Assembly: GCA_021770755.1 (NCBI GenBank)
Contig: JAETQI010000039.1
Location: 1-42,708, forward strand
Reading direction: 5' to 3'
DNA length: 42,708 nt
Source: Lachnospiraceae bacterium
GTDB taxonomy: Bacteria > Bacillota > Clostridia > Lachnospirales > Lachnospiraceae
Each line of letters starts with the position of its first letter. Within the stretch, counting starts at the first letter, position 1. This document shows positions 34,618 through 42,473 of this stretch, one piece after another. The notes under the pieces are model-generated. The model did not search any database. It was not told where the DNA came from and was given only the letters and a program-made list of their open reading frames with translations. Position numbers and translations under genes: made by a program.

Positions 34618-37167
34618 ATGGAGATGTTATTATTAACATTATACAAACAGCACTATTTGGATCAATATGATAAGGAGATGGGAACTGATTTTTCCTGCTT
34701 GGGATATTATGATGGACTTAAAATTACATGTATACAAGAGAATGCTATGGCATTTCCTATGTCAGAAGTATGGGCGAAAACAGGTGAACGGATTCGCACG
34801 TTGAATGGACGTTTCAGTAACCAGAATATAGGGCTGTTTCGGTGCAATGCATCAGGGTATTCATGGAATGAACTTCCCCGACTGCCATTTATGGCATTGG
34901 GATTTGTCAAGCTCAAAGAGAGTATGAGGGCATCTGAAATATATGCAAAAATCGAAGAGAAATCCAGGAGTAACGCAATTGGTTCAGATGAGTTGTGCCA
35001 GGTATTGACTTATTACACGTTTGACAATGCGGACATTGTAATACTGGTTAAGGGTAACAGCCTTATTTTGCTTGAAGAAATTCTGCGTGATATCGAGGGA
35101 ATGGAGGAGGTTACATATCTTCATTCGATATGGGGAATTGATGAAGGTTATTTAAAAGAGTGCAAAGATGGCGGACAGATACTGGATCCATGGGAGGGAA
35201 CCAATTGTTATATAGACAAGCGCATTGAGGAAATTCGCATTCAATTGGCGACATCAGGGAACAGTACTGTATTGGAACGTTTTATAAGTGCATTTGAAAA
35301 TTGGAAGGCCTGGGCAAAGGAGAACGGACAGGATATAGAAGGATTGGACGAAATAGTATATTCGTACATAATGGGACATGGGAATGTTAACATAACGATC
35401 TCTTCGAGTAATGTCAGGACATTGCTCCTGCTCCTGTTATCACAAAGTGTATTAACACACCAGAATGGTGTTTATGGGTATGGACTGTATAACATTGAAA
35501 CAGAAATTCTCATCCAGAAACAGACGCGGACATTAAAGGAGATGAATGCTGCCGGCTGTGTCCAGTCCTTAAAGCATTTAAGCCAAGAGCATAAAAGTTG
35601 GTGCAGCATTACAATAAATAAGTACGAAATATTTTTTGACAAAATACCTATATTGAGTGCAGATGACGGATTGTATTCATATTTTAGGGCACTTATTCAG
35701 ACCTTAAATACATTGTCTCAATATGAGTCCTTTACGATGTCAAGGGATATATTTGAATTGATTATTCCCTCATTTCGGCTGTTTGAGGAGCTGTTGGATA
35801 AGAGCCTAAGTGATATAAACAATGATACCTGGCGGGAGCGCATCAAGGAAAGCTTGAAAGAATATCTTGAATGCGTAAATTCTGTTATATATCATACAAT
35901 TCATACAGATCAGGTTTATTTAATGATACCTGGGTATAGCGGAACATCGTTTTCGATTCCGATTAAGCTGAGCATGTTTTATTCATGGTTTATCGAGAGA
36001 GTTGGAAACATTTTGAATGATGCGGACAGGAAGTATGGCTGCATCATCAAGCCGGTCATGGAGTCCAGACCCATTACGAGGGTTATCAATATCAATCCAC
36101 AAGAAAAGGATATGCTTGTGTGTGTCCAACTGGCACAGCATTCTCTATATAAACCAGGCGAACTGTTTATCATTTTGGCTCACGAGATTGCCCACTATAT
36201 TAATAGGAATAGTAGGATACGTGAATATAGAAGCAATTGCATTGCCAGAACGCTTGCTTACTATATTGCAGAAGGAATCTGTAACATCCATATATTGGAC
36301 AATTCAGTTGTATTCGGGGATGGGATTGCAGAGGAACTGGTGCGGCGGGTTCGTAAAAAGCTGCTGAATGAGATATATTCCCACATATGGGGAAGAATCC
36401 AAGCCGAATTTTCAGAGGGGGCACATTCCATAGAATTAGAGCCGGCATTAAAAAGGATATGCCGGGAATTAATATCGGAGGAAAATCGGGGAACCTGCAT
36501 TTGCCAAATTATTCGAAAAATACCGACAGAAGTGATCGGGATGATAGACAATGGGGAAGACTGGTCTGTCGAACAGATGCAATTGATCTATAAAATACAA
36601 AGAGAGATGGAAAACAAAAGATGTGAGTTTTTGTTTTCCCAGATTATGGAAGGTGTTATTAATGATCTGATCGTTGTCTATAAGGAAGTGTTTTCGGATA
36701 TTGCGGCATATGAAATTCTCGATTGTACCGAGGAACAGTTTATTGAAGCGCTCACTGTGTCTGAAGGAGCAAGAAAGGGGGGAGATGAGTGTATGAAATC
36801 AAGAGAACACAGGATCCGGGTAAAGGTGTTGAGAAATGTCGTATTTTCTGGAAAAAGCAGTGAAGAAACTACTATAAAGCAGGAGGTGTTAAAGAATGAT
36901 CCGTCTGGAGAAATGTATGGCGACTTGTATCATTACAAGTGGGTACAGACATGGTTAATAAATTATGCAAAGCAAGTACATGAGAGACTTGTGGAATATT
37001 TATCGCAACGGGGAAAAAGTGACGAAGTGAAAGAGATTCGAAAAACGTTTCAAATTCTGAGTGACAAAGAAAGCGGATTGGAAAAAGTGTATTTGGTCAT
37101 CGAAGATAAAATAAAGGATTATAAAGAAAATGTGACAAAGGAATTGAGAGGATATTGTGGAAACTGA
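34618..37167 (+). CDS. Large gluzincin-like putative metalloprotease
   Basis: I do not know a named family for this 849-residue protein. It has a zinc-protease motif HEIAH at residues 522-526 inside LFIILAHEIAHYINR, and about 165 residues later KEVFSDIAAYEIL, with E690 and D694 in the ExxxD spacing used by gluzincins for the third zinc ligand. No signal peptide or membrane span is visible, so it should act in the cytoplasm. The 520 residues before the motif and the charged helical C-terminal 150 residues have no recognised domain. The ATG follows AAGGGAG. It sits in a probable operon with a membrane protein and is followed by a small acidic ORF that may be its target or product. Confidence 0.65.
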   Translation: MEMLLLTLYKQHYLDQYDKEMGTDFSCLGYYDGLKITCIQENAMAFPMSEVWAKTGERIRTLNGRFSNQNIGLFRCNASGYSWNELPRLPFMALGFVKLKESMRASEIYAKIEEKSRSNAIGSDELCQVLTYYTFDNADIVILVKGNSLILLEEILRDIEGMEEVTYLHSIWGIDEGYLKECKDGGQILDPWEGTNCYIDKRIEEIRIQLATSGNSTVLERFISAFENWKAWAKENGQDIEGLDEIVYSYIMGHGNVNITISSSNVRTLLLLLLSQSVLTHQNGVYGYGLYNIETEILIQKQTRTLKEMNAAGCVQSLKHLSQEHKSWCSITINKYEIFFDKIPILSADDGLYSYFRALIQTLNTLSQYESFTMSRDIFELIIPSFRLFEELLDKSLSDINNDTWRERIKESLKEYLECVNSVIYHTIHTDQVYLMIPGYSGTSFSIPIKLSMFYSWFIERVGNILNDADRKYGCIIKPVMESRPITRVININPQEKDMLVCVQLAQHSLYKPGELFIILAHEIAHYINRNSRIREYRSNCIARTLAYYIAEGICNIHILDNSVVFGDGIAEELVRRVRKKLLNEIYSHIWGRIQAEFSEGAHSIELEPALKRICRELISEENRGTCICQIIRKIPTEVIGMIDNGEDWSVEQMQLIYKIQREMENKRCEFLFSQIMEGVINDLIVVYKEVFSDIAAYEILDCTEEQFIEALTVSEGARKGGDECMKSREHRIRVKVLRNVVFSGKSSEETTIKQEVLKNDPSGEMYGDLYHYKWVQTWLINYAKQVHERLVEYLSQRGKSDEVKEIRKTFQILSDKESGLEKVYLVIEDKIKDYKENVTKELRGYCGN

Positions 37168-37202
37168 ATAAAGAAATAAAAACAGTTGAATTTTAGTATG
37201 TA

Positions 37203-37230
37203 TTGTTTTACAATGAACATAATCTATATT
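37203..37230 (+). promoter_or_regulatory. Weak candidate promoter of the small acidic ORF
   Basis: TTGTTT (37203-37208) and TATATT (37225-37230) are 16 bases apart. The partial palindrome CTATAT...ATATAG (37224-37229, 37237-37242) overlaps the -10 region and could be an operator. An RNA starting here would begin with the long hairpin at 37263-37320. Confidence 0.3.
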
Positions 37231-37262
37231 AGTTGTATATAGTAATTGTTTTGGGTAAAACT

Positions 37263-37320
37263 AAGGAATCATAAAGAAATAATGTGACAAAGTTGTCGCG
37301 TTGTTTCTTTATGATTCCTT
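37263..37320 (+). promoter_or_regulatory. 58-nt, almost loopless hairpin in the leader of the small acidic ORF
   Basis: Bases 37263-37290 pair with 37293-37320 at all 28 positions: 25 Watson-Crick pairs and three U-G pairs. The outer 17 pairs are perfect (AAGGAATCATAAAGAAA with TTTCTTTATGATTCCTT). The wobbles pair only in plus-strand RNA; in the minus strand they would be A-C mismatches, so the plus transcript appears to be the structured one. No T-run follows, so it is not a standard terminator. The ribosome binding site of the small ORF lies 15 bases downstream. Confidence 0.8.
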
Positions 37321-37350
37321 GCATACAGATGGAATGGAGGTATTTAAAAT

Positions 37351-37563
37351 TTGGGCTATATAAGAAGTAATACAGTTAGTTTTCAGAGAGAAAACATAGC
37401 AGATGCGAATGTATTAACTGGGATGACGATTATGCAGAGTCCTTTGAGTAAGGATAATTCTTTTTCAAAGCCAGTGAATGACTTGGACTTGTTATTTTCG
37501 TCGGATTATGTGATAGGAGAGCTCGATCCGGAATTTGAGAGCATACCCTATGATGGAGACTGA
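37351..37563 (+). CDS. Small acidic protein of unknown function (70 residues)
   Basis: This 70-residue protein has no signal peptide or membrane segment. The N-terminal half is Ser/Thr/Asn-rich; the C-terminal half is strongly acidic (DLDLLFSSDY, then ELDPEFESIPYDGD). The start is TTG 37351 with GGAGG at 37336-37340; no better start codon is present. It is flanked by its own elements: a 58-nt hairpin upstream and a strong terminator 15 bases after the stop, which marks it as a real transcription unit. Its position behind the gluzincin-like gene suggests a substrate, inhibitor or peptide signal, but this is inference. Confidence 0.5.
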   Translation: MGYIRSNTVSFQRENIADANVLTGMTIMQSPLSKDNSFSKPVNDLDLLFSSDYVIGELDPEFESIPYDGD

Positions 37564-37578
37564 CTAAATAAAGCATTT

Positions 37579-37624
37579 AAAGTACATGGAACATGACAGC
37601 GTTTATGATCCATGTACTTTTTTG
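37579..37624 (+). terminator. Intrinsic terminator after the small acidic ORF
   Basis: AAAGTACATGGA (37579-37590) pairs with TCCATGTACTTT (37609-37620) over 12 bases, and four further T follow (seven in a row from 37618). Orientation fits termination of the plus-strand unit starting near 37240. Confidence 0.85.
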
Positions 37625-37762
37625 ATGCACACGGGCATTCAAACGAAATATATCATTAGAGGCTGATGGGTGCCAAGTATGCGGGCAATTCAATTGTGCA
37701 GTCTGATTTAGATATAGGACTCAGCGCTTTTTCAGCGCGGGCGATCTGTCTGGATCATGTTT

Positions 37763-37988
37763 TCACGGTCGGCTGATCAGGAAGCTGTAGAACGCATCAA
37801 GATCCTGCGCGGTATCCCACGCCTCCAGCGCCTCGTAATAGCCCTGGTGTTCCTCCTCGTGGCAATTCTTTTATAAAAGCTTTGTCGAGTGTGCGTTTTT
37901 CATTAAAGGCTGTCAGGAAGAATTCGTGTGCGTCCCTGGAATTGCGAATCTTAAAGAGTGTCCGCAGGCTGCCGGTGTAGGAAGTCAC
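37763..37988 (-). pseudogene. Decayed remnant, possibly of a Fic-family gene
   Basis: On the minus strand, one frame reads SRDAHEFFLTAFNEKRTLDKAFIKEL. After a one-base shift near 37860 it continues HEEEHQGYYEALEAWDTAQD...FLISRP and a stop. These pieces resemble the segment before the active helix and the C-terminus of Fic-type proteins, with the catalytic core (HPFxxGNGR) missing. The 5' side abuts copy 2 of the MITE-like element at 37994. The gene is clearly broken; the Fic assignment is a guess from pattern memory. Confidence 0.3.
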
Positions 37989-37993
37989 GCCGT

Positions 37994-38149
37994 CGTGTTT
38001 GAAAAATCATTCCTGTCATCTATACGCCCCACTTTGCGTGATATTTGCAACGAATTCAGTCAACATAGCCCGCTATGTCTCCTTCATTCGGTACAACTCT
38101 CCCACAAACTGTGACGCACATCTGACAGAAAGTATTTTTCAAACACACT
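37994..38149. repeat. MITE-like element, copy 2 (about 156 bp)
   Basis: It is collinear with copy 1 and identical at most positions. The ends GTGTTTGAAAAAT (37995-38007) and its reverse complement (38134-38146) match exactly. The internal palindrome is ACATAGCCCGCTATGT (38063-38078): two arm pairs changed together from C-G to T-A relative to copy 1, which keeps the pairing. The right end is followed by TA, as expected for a TA-duplicating element; the left flank has lost it. Confidence 0.78.
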
Positions 38150-38206
38150 CTAAGACAGTACAAAAAGTATCAGGAGGCGGTTGATTTCCTGTATGAAGCG
38201 GCGGGA

Positions 38207-38739
38207 GTGCGCCTAGAATCCAATATGATGGCGGTGCTGATGACCGGCACATTTACCCTCGCCATCAAACAGAAGAAGGACAAGATCAGCACAGTGTCAG
38301 CGGAGGGCGGATATGCCGTAGAAACGGCAGTAAAGTCGCCTGTAATATCATGGAGCGTATGCAACAATTGTTGGATACGCTCTTTCATATCGCATCAGGC
38401 GGACGAGAGCCAGATCAAACAGGCGTACCGGAAGCTGGCAAAGAGATATCACCCCGACTTAAATCCAGGCAACCCCGAAGCCGAGGCAAAGTTCGAGGAT
38501 ATCGTCGAGGCGTATGAGACATTGGGCGATCTCGCAAAACGTAGGAAATATGATGCAAATATGATACAAATATGATACAATCGTCTGCTACAATGGGGAC
38601 AGAGCCCAAAACACAGAAGGCCGCGCAGTGCAGGCGCCGCGCAGGGTGTCAATTATGGAAAATAAACGGCGCGGACAAAAACAGGAAAAATCCGCTGGAC
38701 GTGACAGATTTGTTCGAGGCGTTTATGAAGATAAAGTGA
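38207..38739 (+). pseudogene. Remnant of a J-domain (DnaJ-like) gene joined to other fragments
   Basis: A frame running to 38575 contains QIKQAYRKLAKRYHPDLN and FEDIVEAYETLGDLAKRRKYD, most of a J-domain with the HPD motif at about 38443-38451, but lacking its first helix. Before it stands unrelated sequence (SNMMAVLMTGTFTLAIKQ). After a stop, another frame (ATG 38593 to TGA 38739) ends DVTDLFEAFMKIK, a plausible tail of the same co-chaperone. The J-domain alone cannot be functional without the missing helix. This is a decayed, rearranged locus. Confidence 0.5.
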
Positions 38740-38752
38740 GGGGGAGTGAATC

Positions 38753-38845
38753 ATGAAATTTTTTCTATTAGGTACAGATAAGGGAAATATAATTGATATC
38801 AGGTATACGGACAGGCGATATTCCCACAAAATACCAGATATATAG
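38753..38845 (+). CDS. Very short ORF of doubtful status (30 residues)
   Basis: An ATG with GAGGGGGAG about 6 bases upstream opens 30 codons (MKFFLLGTDKGNIIDI...) to TAG. The ribosome binding site is good, but the product resembles nothing known and is probably the start of a truncated gene. The following 150 bases to 38997 hold no gene. Confidence 0.2.
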   Translation: MKFFLLGTDKGNIIDIRYTDRRYSHKIPDI

Positions 38846-38997
38846 ATCCGGGAAATTTGAAAAGGCAAAGAAATTTCTAAAAACTTTATCTACATCCTAC
38901 TGGAACTGAAGCTGATTTGGCTTGTAATGGACTGGGGAATGCGGAGGAATATCAGGAAAGATATGATAAGGCAGTATGGTAAAGGGAGACTCAAATA

Positions 38998-40212
38998 ATG
39001 AAAAATCAAATCATAAAATATTTGTTAGTTATTTTATTGTTGTCAGGCATTTTCAAAACTGTAGGAAAAACGGGTTATGTACAGGGCAAAGAACTCGAGT
39101 CAGGACAATTAAAAGCATGGGAAACACAGGTTGCTAAAGACTATTTTCAGCTTGTGGAATGGCAGGATGTGGTGAAACAATCCATATTTATGCAGTTGGT
39201 GGAGAAATATAAATGTGAAGGTGAACATTCTTTTCAATTGGTCGATACACATATTCTGCAAAATGCAAAGGAAGAAAACTGTGAGGTATATTTGCTAATG
39301 TATAAAGACAGTTCTGTATTAAGAGGTGGCTGTTTTTATAAGGGTATTTTGATCAATTATGACAAGAATACCAGTGAAATGTTGTTTGAAGTGGAAAAAG
39401 ACTATAAACTCGCATCATTAGGGAATGAATTTTATGATATGCAGGTAGCTGATCTCGATGGAAATGGGGAGAAAGATATCATACTTTTGCTAGGTGAACA
39501 TAGACATCAGGGCGCGGAATATTATATACCAGATATCTATGGTCTGATAGGGCTTCAGAAAAACGGAAGTTTTCAATTTGTTAATTGCCATAAGGAAAAA
39601 TGGCTGGAAGAGATCCTTTACCCATTGTATAAAGAAGAACATGATAATAGGAAAATTCAAAATATAATGGATGATTTGAAAATATATTTTAAAAATACCA
39701 ATTCAGATACGGTAAAGGATAATGAAAAAACGCTTGAAGATTATATTCATAAAAAAGAAGAAAATATCGTAAAGAAATTGGACCAGCGTTCATTAGCGAT
39801 GAGTAGGGAAGTGTTATGGGAGCACATATTTGTAAATGAGGATGACCAGATACGAAAGATCATGGTATGTGCTGAAGAGGGAGAACCAGGTTTTGCCCCT
39901 GTAGGGCAGATTTCGGTGTATGTTTATGATTATCAGACAGAAGAGGCAGAGAAACAGATTGTGCCTGATATTTATGAGGATATTTGTGATGAGTATGGTT
40001 TCTCTACAGAGATCAAATTAGAAGATCTTATATATGAGGATCAGAATGGAGATGGAGAAAAGGATATCGCTATAACGATAGTTGTTACAAATGGGAAAAA
40101 GGATAAGGATAAAAAACAGTCAAAATACAGGATTGTTTATTACAGCGGCAGGTATCAGGAAAACAATATGAAAATTTTTACGAAAGTATCTGTAGGATTT
40201 TCTGGGAACTAG
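38998..40212 (+). CDS. Secreted protein with calcium-loop-like (DxDGNG) repeats
   Basis: This 404-residue protein has an N-terminal signal or anchor segment (YLLVILLLSGIFKTVG). Two acidic loops resemble FG-GAP/VCBS-type calcium loops: VADLDGNGEKDIILLLG (about residue 152) and YEDQNGDGEKDIAITIV (about residue 347), each followed by a beta strand. The middle is rich in charged helices. The ATG follows AAGGGAG. Function is unknown; it resembles in layout the two neighbours at 40434 and 41285, suggesting a local family of exported proteins. Copy 3 of the MITE-like element abuts its stop codon. Confidence 0.6.
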   Translation: MKNQIIKYLLVILLLSGIFKTVGKTGYVQGKELESGQLKAWETQVAKDYFQLVEWQDVVKQSIFMQLVEKYKCEGEHSFQLVDTHILQNAKEENCEVYLLMYKDSSVLRGGCFYKGILINYDKNTSEMLFEVEKDYKLASLGNEFYDMQVADLDGNGEKDIILLLGEHRHQGAEYYIPDIYGLIGLQKNGSFQFVNCHKEKWLEEILYPLYKEEHDNRKIQNIMDDLKIYFKNTNSDTVKDNEKTLEDYIHKKEENIVKKLDQRSLAMSREVLWEHIFVNEDDQIRKIMVCAEEGEPGFAPVGQISVYVYDYQTEEAEKQIVPDIYEDICDEYGFSTEIKLEDLIYEDQNGDGEKDIAITIVVTNGKKDKDKKQSKYRIVYYSGRYQENNMKIFTKVSVGFSGN

Positions 40213-40393
40213 AGCGTGTCTTAAAATTGCTTTCCGTCAGATGTGCGTCACAATTTGTGGGAGATTTGTGCCGAATGAGGGAGGCGTAGCGGGCTATATT
40301 GACTGAATTCGGTGCAAATATCACGCAAAGTGGTGAATACGACGCATACACGTCGTTATGCAGATGATGGGAATGAATTTTAAGACACGCTCT
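40211..40393. repeat. MITE-like element, copy 3 (183 bp, inverted)
   Basis: The ends are a perfect 18-base inverted repeat, AGAGCGTGTCTTAAAATT (40211-40228) and its complement at 40376-40393. Inside is the reverse complement of the core of copies 1 and 2 plus about 27 extra bases around ACGACG...CGTCGT. TA occurs at both junctions (CTAGAGCG, CGCTCTAA), consistent with a TA target duplication of the IS630/mariner type. It begins within the stop codon region of the preceding gene. Confidence 0.8.
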
Positions 40394-40433
40394 AAGGTTT
40401 CGTGAAATAGCAATTCGGCTGAATTTATAGGTT

Positions 40434-41041
40434 ATGATGGTGTGTTTAATTATAAATAAAAAACAATCTGTAGTCATGATACTGGTACTCATGTTTTTAT
40501 TAATTGTATCAAATATTTTATATCTATATATCTCAAAAAGGCACACAACGAATCAGGCTGTCAGGGTATATAACGAATTTATTGAGGGCAGACGCTGCAA
40601 CGGTGGCGAAAGTATATTATCATATGCTACGCCAACCAGAGAGCCAGAAAAAAGGTATGCCACGGATTATTTTATGGCAGATTCAACAGGAGACGGGATA
40701 CTAGAGCTGCATCTGCGTACATCCCGGGAATATGTCATATTTACTTATAGGGAATGTCCCCTTTTGACCAGTATAGTTTTACCGAATAATCTTGAAGAGT
40801 TTGATGTGAGTGCGTTTTGCCCATCGGAAGGAAGAGATGTCATTTGTATTATAGAAAAGGTACACAAACTCAGAAGGCAATATTGGAAATGGATTTGACG
40901 GATTCTTTTGATAATTCCAACATCAGGTTAATAGGGGATAGGCAGAAGAGAGATTTTAAACTTTGGTATTGTGATTGCCCTAGAAATGAGGAGGACGATA
41001 TAAAACCTATGGGACAATTAATATTTCTGGCACAAAAGTAA
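40434..41041 (+). pseudogene. Frameshifted gene for a secreted DxTGDG protein
   Basis: The first frame (40434-40898) has a membrane or signal segment (VVMILVLMFLLIVSNILYLY) and the loop FMADSTGDGILELHLRT, then runs out in VHKLRRQYWKWI. The +2 frame continues sensibly from about 40860 as KGTQTQKAILEMDLTDSFDN...MGQLIFLAQK to TAA at 41041. Adding one base at the purine run AGAAAAGG (about 40853-40860) joins the two into one protein of about 200 residues. It is a recent mutation, a sequencing error or programmed shifting; the first seems likely in this decayed region. The ribosome binding site is weak. Confidence 0.55.
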
Positions 41042-41284
41042 AGAAAGGAAGGTCAATCTTCTCCAAAGGGATAGTAGTAAAAATTGTATGCGGAGAGCTT
41101 GCAGATCACAACAACTAGAGCGTTGCCTAAATAAGAATGAAAAATATATGAAGGCAATTATGATGGAGATGTTGACCAACAATATAAACAGGAGAGAGCT
41201 GACAAACGGCGGTCGATCCAGATAGAGGAAGAGATAAGGGTTTCGCAGGAAGCTGTTTATGAAAAGAGACAGAAAGGCTGTCAT

Positions 41285-42097
41285 ATGAGGAAAAAAATAG
41301 GATATGCAATTGGGTTATTCATGTTTTTAAGGTTGATCTTCGGGCTTCGGCTATTGGAAAATGGAAGTCATAATTTGGGCAATAAAAACGCAGAGGAAAA
41401 AAATGTGCAGGTAAGCATGGGACAAAGAAAGAAGGAGATATTTGTATATTCAGACAACATTAAAAATATTCTGAAAAAAAGGGGTGATGAGGAAATTGCA
41501 TTTTTGGATAAGTATCCCACCGCTTTAAGATGGATTCGACTTTCATCGTTTGATTTTAACGGGGATGGAGTAGGGGAAATCATTTTGTCAGATGAATATG
41601 TGGAAACATCAACAATAGTTTCCTATAACCAGGTATATGATGTTGGCGGAAAACTGTTGTTTCGTTTTGTGGCAGGAGATATACTGGATACCGAGGTATT
41701 TGTGGATGAAGCGGGAAGCGAGTATCATATACAGAGTAGTCTGCACATTGCCGCAGGTCATGATGTCACATTTTATGAGAGGATTTTTTGGCTGCAAAAA
41801 CAAGAATGGAAAACGGAGCTGATGTTTATAGAATGGGATTGTAGACATGGGAAAGAGAGAGAGGATACTGAGGAGAAGGGATATTTTATTTATGATTGTT
41901 TTACAGAAGATGAAACAGCAGACATTATGGAAACAGGGTATGAAAATACGGTAGACATTCTCAATACAAAAAAAGCAAATGGGACTAAGGAACAATTGGA
42001 AAAATATGTACAATCTTTTGAAGGACAACATAAAGAAAAAGTTACAGATATAGGAATTATTCTTAACTGGGAGGAGGGGATTAAATGGTCAGAGTGA
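41285..42097 (+). CDS. Secreted protein with a DxNGDG loop
   Basis: This 270-residue protein has an N-terminal hydrophobic segment (IGYAIGLFMFLRLIFGL) for export or anchoring and one acidic loop SSFDFNGDGVGEIILSDE (about residue 80), similar to loops in the two genes before it. The rest is mixed beta and charged helix (DVTFYERIFWLQKQEW, YENTVDILNTKKANG). AAAGG precedes the ATG at 41285. The 240 bases before it (41042-41284) hold no gene that I can support. Its role is unknown. Confidence 0.55.
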   Translation: MRKKIGYAIGLFMFLRLIFGLRLLENGSHNLGNKNAEEKNVQVSMGQRKKEIFVYSDNIKNILKKRGDEEIAFLDKYPTALRWIRLSSFDFNGDGVGEIILSDEYVETSTIVSYNQVYDVGGKLLFRFVAGDILDTEVFVDEAGSEYHIQSSLHIAAGHDVTFYERIFWLQKQEWKTELMFIEWDCRHGKEREDTEEKGYFIYDCFTEDETADIMETGYENTVDILNTKKANGTKEQLEKYVQSFEGQHKEKVTDIGIILNWEEGIKWSE

Positions 42098-42201
42098 CGT
42101 GCCCTTTTGGCGCGGCAGTGATTGACGTGCAGAAGGACAGGGGGCAGGTGGAGACCGCAGAGGACTGCAGGCAGGAAATTTCCAATGGATTGGTCAGGTA
42201 G
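42085..42201 (+). CDS. Short ORF overlapping the preceding gene (38 residues)
   Basis: An ATG at 42085 with a strong GGGAGGAGGGG upstream overlaps the end of the 41285 gene and runs 38 codons (MVRVTCPFGAAVIDVQ...) to TAG. The coupling and ribosome binding site look genuine, and its base use is more GC-rich than its surroundings. The product is unknown and probably truncated. Confidence 0.3.
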   Translation: MVRVTCPFGAAVIDVQKDRGQVETAEDCRQEISNGLVR

Positions 42202-42231
42202 TGACAGTCAGGTAAATATTCAGATATAGTT

Positions 42232-42473
42232 ATGGATATATACATGAATGCTAAAGACAGACAGCCTGAAATATTTTCAGCAGAGATAAAGTATAAGAAG
42301 CCGGAACAGAGGGGGTCTACTGGGAACAGATATTTTGATGAAGCGGAAGCGTATGTGAAAATATAGAAGATCTGATGTTTTATTCGGGTAATACAAATAG
42401 TGAAGTTGCTTCTTGTTATAATAATAGGAATGGACTACAACATGATTTTTCGGTAGACACAAACTGGCATTAA
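42232..42473 (+). pseudogene. Gene fragments at the right edge
   Basis: One frame (ATG 42232 to TAG 42366) reads MDIYMNAKDRQPEIFSAEI and ends EAEAYVKI. A second frame from about 42369 reads DLMFYSGNTNSEVASCYNN and ends VDTNWH at TAA (42473). They look like one protein split by a shift. Nothing recognisable is seen from 42474 to the window end. Confidence 0.25.

Noticed and set aside
37351-37563. The 70-residue acidic ORF as a RiPP precursor with modification enzymes
   Set aside because: No leader cleavage motif, no core rich in Cys/Ser/Thr at the C-terminus, and no recognisable modification enzyme or transporter next to it; kept only as a small protein of unknown role.
3985-40393. The three repeats as a CRISPR array or attachment sites
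   Set aside because: The units are 156-183 bp, far apart, in mixed orientation and with inverted ends, which fits MITEs and not CRISPR or att sites.
40178-40546. 122-codon minus-strand open frame
   Set aside because: Most of it is the MITE-like copy 3 plus antisense of the next gene; the peptide matches the repeat-derived peptides only.
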